Shown: positions 7,263 to 13,497 of the stretch, piece after piece
How the letters are laid out: every line of letters starts with the position of its first letter
Position numbering within the stretch: the stretch's first letter is position 1
Source: Candidatus Saccharicenans sp.
GTDB taxonomy: Bacteria > Acidobacteriota > Aminicenantia > Aminicenantales > Saccharicenantaceae
Assembly (NCBI GenBank): GCA_024653405.1
Contig: JANLGB010000042.1
Location: forward strand, 1-13,497
Length of the DNA: 13,497 bases
Direction of reading: 5' to 3'
Notes under the pieces: generated by a model
Databases searched by the model: none
Told to the model about the DNA's origin: nothing
The model's input: the letters and a program-made list of their open reading frames with translations, nothing else
Position numbers and translations under genes: made by a program

Positions 7263-7595
7263 ATTCGAAATTCGCTGAGGGAGAAAGTCCTGGCAGAAAA
7301 CAGCGCCCGATTTTAACGGGCCTTCGGGCCTCGTCGGCAGGTTGATTTTTGAAGTCAGCTCAGCACCCGCCCGGTCTGGCAAAGTCGTCCTTGGCTCTCT
7401 CTCTGCGGCCTGACTATGGTCTCCCTTTCCCGGCTGATGAGCCAGCGGCATCTGGGCCTTCGGGTCCTGGCCCCCTGGCCAGGCCGGCCCGGTGCTGAAG
7501 AGTTCTTGGTGGCTAATAATTTAGGTGGCCATATCTATTGTCGGCTTGGCTGAGAAGGAGTAAAATTTAAGAATAAGATGTAAAAGGAGGTTGAG
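7263..7595 (+). other. GC-rich intergenic region with UUCG-type and nested hairpins
   Basis: No gene is supported in these 333 bases. GCCCG-N7-CGGGC (7305-7321) is followed by an overlapping GGCC-TTCG-GGCC. AGTCAG (7353-7358) can pair with CTGACT (7411-7416). A perfect 7-bp stem, CCTGGCC (7466-7472) with GGCCAGG (7477-7483), sits inside an outer pairing of 7452-7458 with 7486-7492. The 11-mer GGGCCTTCGGG occurs twice (7318-7328 and 7454-7464). None of the stems is followed by a U-run, so they are not ordinary terminators. The last ~60 bases hold the ferritin promoter. The rest may be the 3' UTR of lplA or a small structured RNA. Confidence 0.5.
7538..7566 (+). promoter_or_regulatory. Putative sigma-70 promoter of the ferritin gene
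   Basis: TTGTCG (7538-7543) and TAAAAT (7561-7566) are separated by exactly 17 bases. The start of transcription would be near 7573, giving a leader of about 23 bases containing the AAAGGAGG ribosome site at 7583-7590. No Fur-box-like palindrome was recognised. Confidence 0.5.
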
Positions 7596-8090
7596 ATGAT
7601 CAGCCAAAAAATGGCAGAAGCCATCAACAAACAGATTAATGAGGAAATGTATTCAGCTTATCTCTACCTGTCGATGGCCGGCTATTTTGCCGAGCAGAAT
7701 TTAATGGGCTTTCACCACTGGCTCCTGGTTCAATACCATGAAGAGCTGTCTCACGCCGAGAAATTCTACAAGTACTTAATTGAACGCGGCGGCCAGGTTA
7801 GGTTAACGGCCATCAAAGAGCCAGAAAAGACCTGGAAAAGCCCGAAAGATGCTTTTGAAGCCGTGTTGAAGCACGAGCAGCACATAACTGGAAAGATTAA
7901 CGAGCTGGTAGATTTGGCTGAAGCCGAGAAGGACCGGGCTACCTTTGCCATGCTGCAGTGGTTCGTCAATGAGCAGGTGGAGGAAGAAGCCAACGCCCAG
8001 GAGATTGTGGCCAAGCTGGAGATGGTTGGCGACCACAAGCAGGGTCTGCTGATGCTGGACCGGGCCCTGACCGAGCGGAAAAAAGGCTGA
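7596..8090 (+). CDS. ftnA: Bacterial non-heme ferritin
   Basis: This 164-residue four-helix ferritin oxidises Fe(II) and stores it as a ferric mineral in a 24-mer shell. It aligns without gaps to the numbering of E. coli FtnA at the ferroxidase centre: E17, Y24, E50, H53, E94, E126, Q127 and E130 are all present. No methionine that could serve as a bacterioferritin heme ligand needs to be invoked, and the length and N terminus (MISQKMAEAINKQINEEMYS) are those of FtnA, not of Bfr or Dps. The start is fixed by a very strong AAAGGAGG six bases upstream. The gene appears to be monocistronic with its own promoter. In an anaerobe with many Fe-S proteins it would buffer iron and limit peroxide damage; that role is inferred. 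Confidence 0.96.
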   Translation: MISQKMAEAINKQINEEMYSAYLYLSMAGYFAEQNLMGFHHWLLVQYHEELSHAEKFYKYLIERGGQVRLTAIKEPEKTWKSPKDAFEAVLKHEQHITGKINELVDLAEAEKDRATFAMLQWFVNEQVEEEANAQEIVAKLEMVGDHKQGLLMLDRALTERKKG

Positions 8091-8127
8091 TGGCCATCGC
8101 CCCGTTTAGAACAGCGAAACTGGGGCC
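8079..8127. terminator. Possible convergent terminator between ferritin and the minus-strand genes
   Basis: GCCCCGTTT (8099-8107) can pair with AAACTGGGGC (8117-8126) with one mismatch and a wobble. Next to it lies the 10-bp palindrome GATGGCCATC (8089-8098). Read on the minus strand, these hairpins are followed by a run of six T (plus-strand A-run 8079-8084), as expected of a terminator for transcripts coming from the right. On the plus strand the U-run is further away (from about 8145), so ferritin termination is less clear. Confidence 0.35.
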
Positions 8128-8154
8128 AGGCCGAAGCCGCTTAAATTTTTGTTA

Positions 8155-10207
8155 TCAATTTTTCTTTATGAGGATTATTGGCTGCTCATCTCTGTTCTGA
8201 ACGAAGTCAAAAAATTCTTTTAGGTCGATATATTCTGATACCGGAAAGAGGTTCTTTTTGACAGCCACTTTCCTCTCTATCAGCAACTGACCTGACTCAG
8301 CCAATTGGGCTCTCAGGAAAAATCCGGCTTTTTCCGAATCCCGGCTCCTAGCTTCCGGCAGGGCTTCGACCTCATAGCCTTCGGGCATTTCTATCCTAAT
8401 CTCGTCAATTTCGCTGTAGGGATAGTTGAAACATATCGGATACTTTCTAAAAGTTGAACGGAAAGGGTACCGGCTGGAATTAGTCAGGGTATCAACAGGC
8501 AGCAACAGCTTGTTCCCGGTCTCATGGACCACGCCGGCAACGGTGGCCTCAAACTCAGCCGTTAGCTCGTCGGATCTTTCTTTAAGTCCCGCGAGATTCT
8601 TAAGCGTTACCTTGCTTCCGGCTGGCAGCTTCTTGAGCAGCTCTTCTTCCAGGATTTCTTTGAACTTTATTTCATCCTTTTCCCGGTTATCGAACTTTCT
8701 GGACAGAGCTTCCTGGCCCTTGTACTCTACCCGGATAGTACCGGCCAGATTGCCCTGGCCATCAGGCCGTAATTGCGCTAGCTGCTTGCGGGTTGAGTCA
8801 TCAGCCGAAGTCGAGGGACTGGTGAAAAACGTCAGCTTGTCATTCTCAAAGGTAACGGCAGCCGTGCTGGTTTTGGGCCAGTAAACAACTCCATAAGGGC
8901 AATCGGGCAGTCCGGGGTCAAAAGCCTGGAATTTATTTCCCATTTTTATCATGACCATTTCCGAATCAAATTGCCCGTTAAACAGCGGAAGATTGGGACT
9001 GAAAAATTTTTCATCGCGGCTAACCACCCTGACCAGGTAGGTCTCGAAGCCCGCAACTCGGGCCAGGGCAGCGAAGGTCCGGGCAATCTCATTCTTAGAA
9101 CCATAGTTCCTCTTGAGAACATCAGTCACTTTTTAATTGATCTTGATTTTTTTCCTTTCCTTTTCTGGCATTTGATTGACGAAATCAAGGTTCTTGATGC
9201 TCTGGACGCGCTCATAAATCTTTTTGAGCCTGGCCTCATTGTCAGTCTCATCCCCAATCAGTATCTGCATTTCCTTATTCAGGGCTTTTCCACCGTTCAT
9301 GAACTCATCGTAACTTTTCTTCCAGGCTTCGGCCGATTTTTCTCAGTAGACTTGATTATTCTTTATGGAAGGGTCCAAATAATAAATTTTGAAGGATATT
9401 TTCTCATTGCTCTCGGGAGGCATGAACTCCTCATTATCAAAGGGCGGAATATCCGTCAGCTCCAGCTTCAATCCTCTGTCATCTATGATGGGTTTGACGT
9501 CTCGCAGCTTATTGGCCACCCAGGCCAGGTTGTACTTATCCTTTCTGGTCACCCCGATGAAGCGGCCTGGCACAAACTCAAACCTGGCTCTCCGGATATA
9601 AACTGAATCCTGCAGATCCCAGTTTACAGCAAGTGACGAGTAATAGTCAGGCATGGTCAAATTTAATAGGACGACATTTATCCTTATTGAAGTTCCCAAG
9701 ATGGTGATAAAAGAAGCAACGTCTGTGGGCCTGATCTTGTATTCATAATCAATTATCTGCCCAGGTGATATATCCGGAACGGTCAGGGTCTTGATTCGGT
9801 ACTCGAACTGGCCTCGCTTAGAAGCGATTTTCTCCAGTATTTCCGGTTTCACCTCGAGCCTGCTTCCGTCAGGAGAATAAACTTTGACTTTTATGTCCGT
9901 AACCTCGTCCAGAAAGGCATAATAAGGGACTTCCAGGTTGGCATAATCCCGTCCAGCGGGTCTCAGAATCTTGATTCTTTTGAAAACCGACCGCTCACTT
10001 TTTTCCCGGTCATCTATTCTTTCATAATACAGGCAGGTCAGTCATGGCCAGGTCTTCTGGGGTTATCGGAGGCCTGGGCCTGGCCTCTTCCTTGGTCTGC
10101 GCGAAAAGGCCAAAATCAAGAAAAGCAACCAGCAGAATCACTGGCAGAAGCACCTGGCACACAGAGTGACCGGATCTAGCTGGTTGGCCTGAAAACCAAA
10201 TTTTCAT
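8155..10207 (-). pseudogene. Broken DUF3857/transglutaminase-like secreted protein (downstream copy)
   Basis: Read from 10207 downwards, GAAGGAGG precedes an ATG that opens a signal peptide (hydrophobic core VLLPVILLVAFL). It is followed by PPITPEDLAMTDLP, a typical start of this family. The frame then closes at 10022, but the family sequence resumes in another frame at 10029 (YYERIDDREKSERSVFKRIK). In relatives, as I recall them, about ten residues lie between these two points, so a small deletion is likely. A TGA at 9343-9345 interrupts a spot where Trp is expected (NNQVY*EKSAEAW). A TAA at 9133-9135 interrupts KKIKIN*KVTDVL. From 9129 to the end the frame is open. The transglutaminase-like core has YGSKNEIA in place of the catalytic-Cys motif, so this copy was probably never an active enzyme. 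The start overlaps the end region of the upstream copy, indicating one operon. Sequencing error is an alternative. Confidence 0.8.
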
Positions 10208-10218
10208 CCACGCCTCCT

Positions 10219-12194
10219 TCAGTCCGAGTTGTTGGTCTTTTTTAGGAGCAACCGGCGTCGCTCTTCACCGGAGAGCAACCTGAACATCTTTATGACTTCC
10301 TGGAACCGGTCAGGCGGCAGATAATCTTGCTTGATTTTGAATAGCCGCTTCAGCAGCAACTTCTCTCCATTCAATTCCAGGTGGCTGTAATAATCGGCAA
10401 ATCCGTTACTGAGTTCAACCGGCTCCGGAAGCACCTCAACGGTGTAACCGGTCGGGAGCCTGATTTCAAACTCGTCCTGGCTGGTGCCAACCACAGACAA
10501 CAAGACCGGATATTTCCGGTCGCCTTTCTGTTTCAAGACCTCATTTTCCTCAACCAGAGCCAGAATATTCGGCCTGAAGCTCCAGAGATCGCCACTCCGG
10601 TTAAGCTAAGACCTGGCCCGGAAATCGTACTTGAGTTCTACATCTTTCTCCGGCTCATCAAGGTTACGGTACTCATAATTTTCCAGGCTGAATGAGCCTA
10701 CACTCCGGGCCAGAAAATCCTCCAGGTCCTTGCGTCTTTCACTCTCGGTGGCATCCCGGAGCTTCAAGCGAGCCCCCTCGGCCTGGAAGCCAGACAGTGT
10801 TTCAGAAACGCTTCCTTTCAGCAGGCCGTCAGCGGAAAGCACAAATTGTCCCCGGCATCTCAATTCCAATCTTTCTGGAGTCGAGCTGGGAAAGGGGAGC
10901 AGACGGCTGTGTTCACCGGCTACCAGCAGCCCGTTGTTCTTCTGGAGGTAGAAGGGCAACCGGCCGGGCGGGCTGTGGGGCATGGTCGGATCGAAGATCA
11001 ATAGCCGACCCAGGCCGGGAACCAAGACCACCGCTTCCGCCCCCTCAAACATTTTATCGTCGGGCAGCTTGATGGCCAGGATGGCGTAATTAAACCAGAA
11101 CAGCGAGACCGGCGAATTCTCTTTTACCACCTGTCTATCTATGTTAACGATAAGGTAGTAGAAATCAACATTCAAATAACTCAATAGAGCCGCCAGCAAG
11201 GTGGCTTTATCCTTGCAATCGCCGTAACGATTAGCCAGGATTTCGGGCGCGGCATGGGGCTGGTAGCCACCAATTCCTATCTGGATGGAAACATACCTGA
11301 TCTCCTGCTGGACGAAAGTAGCCAGTTTCTCTATCTGCAGCCTCAGGTCGGTTAATCCGGAAACCAGTTCGGCGGCTTTAACCCTAACTCTTTCATCCGG
11401 CTGGCGTCGTTCCCGCGACAACTGTTCATACCACAGTCCCATGTCTTTCCAATCGGAGAAAAACTGACCGTATCTTGGAGTAGTCTCGGGTCTGAATCGC
11501 ACCAGCAACCGCCCGGCAATAGCTTCATCGGAGGGCTTGAGCGGTTCATCTTTTATGGCCGGGATATCCGCCAGCTGAACCGTGAGGGAACGGGCTCCAG
11601 AAGTCAACGGGGATTCCGGCCAGTTAATCCAGCCGACCCAGGGCTGGCAATCCTTGGGATATTCCGCCTGATAGACGGCCTGCAGAACTGGAAAGCGCTG
11701 CTGGAATACAAAGAGGTCCTCAAGAGACAGGGGTTTTATCTCCTCTTCCCATTCATAGCCAATCAGGCTGCCCTGGGTAACCTCGGACAGATACAGAAAA
11801 ACAGTTTTGACATCCCAGTAAAGCGTATCCGGAGCCAGTGAAGTTGAAATCGCCGAATTGATGTTATAACTCTGCTTGCTACCGTCGGGGTTGACGACCC
11901 AGGCATTCATCTTGCGGACCCGGGTATTGAAGGTGTTGGCCCTGACCAGGAACTTTAGTGGTTCGATTCCTTCCTTTCTGAGAATTTTTATCGCCTGCCG
12001 GCCGTAGCGAATCAGGTGGCCGCTCGAGCTATAAACCAGCTTCTGTTCATGAAGAAGGTAAACTGCTTCTGTTTCCGGGGCCAGAGCAGGTAGGGCCCTT
12101 TCTGATAATTCCACCAGCCAGCGGGGCGGCCTGGAAGAGAGCGGAGCTGAGTGGGCTGGAGGACTCAGAAAGGCGATAAAAAGAGCAGGGCCAT
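10219..12194 (-). pseudogene. Broken DUF3857/transglutaminase-like secreted protein (upstream copy)
   Basis: The frame from 12114 to 10606 encodes the DUF3857 beta-sandwich, then a transglutaminase-like core with the catalytic-Cys motif NRYGDCKDKATLL (Cys codon 11215-11217) and FDPT with the Asp (10990-10992). The usual FNH is FNY here (Tyr codon 11086-11088). A TAG at 10606-10608 stops the frame, yet translation in the same frame continues with family sequence (LNRSGDLWSFRP through GYTVEVLPEP) to the true stop at 10219. At the front, an ATG at 12194 opens MALLFLSPF and then stops. Restoring one T in the homopolymer at 12178-12182 gives MALLFFIAFLSPPAHSA, a complete signal peptide joined to PRWLVELSERALPALAPE. 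Two separate lesions plus the active-site change point to decay. The start is uncertain; an in-frame ATG at 12281 would add 29 residues. The family role is secreted or periplasmic and poorly defined. Confidence 0.78.
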
Positions 12195-12501
12195 TAAGAT
12201 AGGGAGCCGTCTGTCAAATGTCGACTGGTCGGGCCGTGCAAGTAAATTCTTAAGATTTAACGGATTATGAATTCCCTTCATTGGGAAATGCCCCGAGATC
12301 CTGCCACATGACATTATTATCTTAAAAAGACGTATAAAAACAGTCAAAGAAATTTTCCCGGTTCCAAGGGCCAGGTACCGCAACCTAAAAGAAGGATAAA
12401 TAAAATGTCGCTCCACAAGAATTGTAGCCCGGGAAAAAGAATTTCAATTATGGTCGAGATGGAGAAGTCGGAAGAACGGGCCAATCCTATGAGTAAATCT
12501 T
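12195..12501. other. Intergenic leader between the Smr gene and the DUF3857 pair
   Basis: This 307-base stretch contains a minus-strand promoter (12319-12347). The signal-peptide frame of the DUF3857 copy also extends upstream through it without a stop, with an in-frame ATG at 12281. On the plus strand, AGAAGGA precedes an ATG at 12405 that opens a 36-codon frame ending at 12515 inside the Smr gene. It has no recognisable features and I do not call it a gene. No clear terminator for the Smr gene was found. Confidence 0.5.
12319..12347 (-). promoter_or_regulatory. Putative sigma-70 promoter of the DUF3857 operon
   Basis: On the minus strand, TTGACT (complement of 12342-12347) and TAAGAT (complement of 12319-12324) are 17 bases apart. 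Transcription would begin near 12312. That is about 30 bases before the ATG at 12281 and about 118 bases before the one at 12194. Neither ATG has a good ribosome site. Confidence 0.45.
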
Positions 12502-12846
12502 TTATTTTTTCTTGAGAGTAACTTCGGTGGCACCCCAGCCGCCAGCGGTCAGGTCGGCATCTTTGAAGCTGGCCACCGCCGGGTGTTTTTTGAGGACGCT
12601 GTGGACAATGGCTTTGAGGGTGCCGGTCCCTTTGCCGTGAATAATGCGCAGCTCATAAATGCCGCGCTTCAGGCATTCCTCGAGGTAGTCGTTAACCAGT
12701 TCTCTGACTTCTCTGGGTTGAAAAGTATGGAGGTCCAGCACCCCGTCTATCGGCATCTCTACCGGCTCATCAATTAGCTCAGTTTTCTTCCGTGGGCCGG
12801 GGACTATATCAGGAAACTTCTTCTTCTCGCTTCTATCTTTCCCCAT
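12502..12846 (-). CDS. Stand-alone Smr-domain protein
   Basis: This 114-residue protein has a charged N-terminal ~30 residues followed by one Smr domain. The domain shows the three expected motifs: LDLH (37-40), IIHGKGTGTL (68-77) and GGWGATEVTL (102-111). Smr domains are nicking endonucleases or RNA-cleaving modules, known as the C-terminal part of MutS2 and as small free-standing proteins. In some bacteria the stand-alone form acts on collided ribosomes or recombination intermediates. The HGKGTG motif suggests nucleic-acid binding or cleavage, but the substrate is unknown here. No ribosome site is visible upstream, and the -10 box ends only nine bases before the ATG. No neighbour supports a particular pathway. 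Confidence 0.88.
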   Translation of the reverse strand: MGKDRSEKKKFPDIVPGPRKKTELIDEPVEMPIDGVLDLHTFQPREVRELVNDYLEECLKRGIYELRIIHGKGTGTLKAIVHSVLKKHPAVASFKDADLTAGGWGATEVTLKKK

Positions 12847-12854
12847 GAGAGCAC

Positions 12855-12884
12855 ATTATCCAATTACTGGGGTCTATTTTTCAA
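12855..12884 (-). promoter_or_regulatory. Putative promoter of the Smr gene, possibly leaderless
   Basis: On the minus strand, TTGAAA (complement of 12879-12884) and GATAAT (complement of 12855-12860) are separated by 18 bases; each matches the consensus at five of six positions. Transcription would begin around 12848-12849, two or three bases before the ATG at 12846, so the mRNA would have almost no leader. The lack of a Shine-Dalgarno site fits this. Confidence 0.5.
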
Positions 12885-13023
12885 ATCAGGAAATTACAGG
12901 TGCTTTAAGGTGCCCGGTCTTTCTCTGGTCTTGTACGGAACCCAAAATCTAATAATTTTTTCCAGACCAGGGGAATCGACCTTTCAATCAACCTCAAGCT
13001 TAACCCTTAAAATATAGCGAGGT

Positions 13024-13052
13024 TTGACATCAGCTGCCTCGAAACCTATATT
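13024..13052 (+). promoter_or_regulatory. Strong sigma-70 promoter of the lipoprotein gene
   Basis: TTGACA (13024-13029), a perfect -35 box, is followed after exactly 17 bases by TATATT (13047-13052), one mismatch from the -10 consensus. Transcription should begin near 13059, about 36 bases before the ATG at 13095. Confidence 0.7.
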
Positions 13053-13094
13053 TTCAAAGGGCGGAAGGCCCAAGCAGATTCCCGGGTTATAAGG

Positions 13095-13497
13095 ATGAAA
13101 CCTAAGCTTAAGAGCAGGATTTTTGGGATTTTTCTATTCCCCACAGCCAGCCTGCTCCTCTGGGCTCTTATAAGCTGTTCCTCTCATTCCGGGACTGCTT
13201 CTGGCCAATTGGTAAGATACTCGGACTGCAAGAGCTTCCCGGTCAATCAGGGAGAGCAGGAAGGGGTGGAAGCAGCTATTCATCCTGCCAGCGAAGAATG
13301 CCTGGAATATTATTATGATGGTCAGGGGCGGATGACCATGCACCATATCAACGCCGCCTTTAATTGTTGTCCAGGATCGATTTCAGCCGACATTGTTATT
13401 CTGCCCGGAGAAATAAGAATAAAAGAGAAAGAAGCTTCTTCCCTCTGTGATTGTAATTGCCTCTTTGACCTGGACTATGAGCTCCTAAACGTTAGGC
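13095..13497 (+). CDS. Cysteine-rich lipoprotein of unknown function, 3' partial
   Basis: An open frame of 134 codons runs off the right end of the window. The first residues (MKPKLKSR) are basic, a hydrophobic segment follows (9-27), and LISC with C28 is a lipobox, so signal peptidase II should lipidate C28 and anchor the protein in a membrane. The mature part contains C45, C69, the pair C91-C92 (AFNCCPG), and the cluster C118, C120, C122 (CDCNCLFDLDYEL). The NCCPG and CxCxCLxDLDYE elements resemble a conserved hypothetical lipoprotein family that I recall from Bacteroidetes-like genomes; its function is unknown to me. The cysteines could be disulfides or a metal site. AAGG lies directly before the ATG, too close for an ideal ribosome site. 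A strong promoter precedes it. Confidence 0.75.
   Translation, partial: MKPKLKSRIFGIFLFPTASLLLWALISCSSHSGTASGQLVRYSDCKSFPVNQGEQEGVEAAIHPASEECLEYYYDGQGRMTMHHINAAFNCCPGSISADIVILPGEIRIKEKEASSLCDCNCLFDLDYELLNVR

Noticed and set aside
7263..7595. RNase P RNA in the spacer before ferritin, suggested by GAGAAAGTCC
   Set aside because: The other conserved RNase P blocks and the expected pairing order are absent and the spacer is too short.
8426..8884. A 152-codon plus-strand frame opposite the downstream DUF3857 copy
   Set aside because: It is antisense to a region with clear family sequence on the minus strand and has no features of its own.
8155..12194. Stop-codon reassignment or programmed recoding as the cause of in-frame stops
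   Set aside because: TAG, TGA and TAA all occur as internal stops, two frameshifts accompany them, and all intact genes nearby use ordinary stops; no SECIS-like or PYLIS-like element was recognised.
12405..12515. A 36-codon plus-strand frame preceded by AGAAGGA
   Set aside because: It overlaps the 3' end of the Smr gene, has no recognisable features and no promoter that I can support; the purine-rich site could be chance.

Overview
The window carries a complete-looking operon for a membrane-linked [NiFe] hydrogenase, then a lipoate ligase gene and a ferritin gene. A minus-strand block of two broken DUF3857/transglutaminase-like genes follows, then an Smr-domain gene on the minus strand and the first 134 codons of a cysteine-rich lipoprotein on the plus strand. 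GC content looks close to 50%, Shine-Dalgarno sites are strong (AAAGGAGG types) and several promoters resemble the sigma-70 consensus. The anaerobic hydrogenase together with large paired DUF3857 proteins recalls Acidobacteriota-like lineages such as Aminicenantia. That placement rests on remembered family distribution, not on a search, and is tentative.

Region 1 (1-5733, plus strand) is the hydrogenase operon. In order it encodes the small subunit (its twin-arginine signal cut off by the window edge), a five-helix cytochrome b-type protein (Isp1), an HdrD-like iron-sulfur protein (Isp2), a small SpoIIAA/STAS-like protein, the Ni-Fe large subunit and the maturation protease. The order small subunit-isp1-isp2-large subunit is that of the Isp-type hydrogenases (group 1e), described in Thiocapsa, Allochromatium and Aquifex. 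The expected electron path runs from the NiFe site through the small-subunit clusters to the Isp1 hemes and Isp2 clusters, linking H2 to the quinone pool or to sulfur/disulfide chemistry. The small STAS-like gene between isp2 and the large subunit is the least explained part.

Region 2 (5734-8098) holds an AT-rich spacer with a possible terminator, a lipoate-protein ligase with its C-terminal domain, a GC-rich hairpin-bearing spacer, and a ferritin with every ferroxidase residue intact and its own promoter.

Region 3 (8155-12194, minus strand) looks like an operon of two tandem DUF3857/transglutaminase-like secreted proteins. Both are decayed. The upstream copy has a signal-peptide frameshift in a homopolymer, an in-frame TAG and a Tyr where the catalytic His is expected. 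The downstream copy has a frameshift with probable loss of some codons, an in-frame TGA and an in-frame TAA. All three stop codons occur as lesions, so a single codon reassignment cannot explain them.

Region 4 (12195-13497) has the promoter of the broken pair, a stand-alone Smr gene whose promoter lies so close to its ATG that the mRNA may be leaderless, and a divergently transcribed lipoprotein gene with a near-consensus promoter, cut by the window end. I saw no tRNA, rRNA, CRISPR array, insertion sequence or phage gene.
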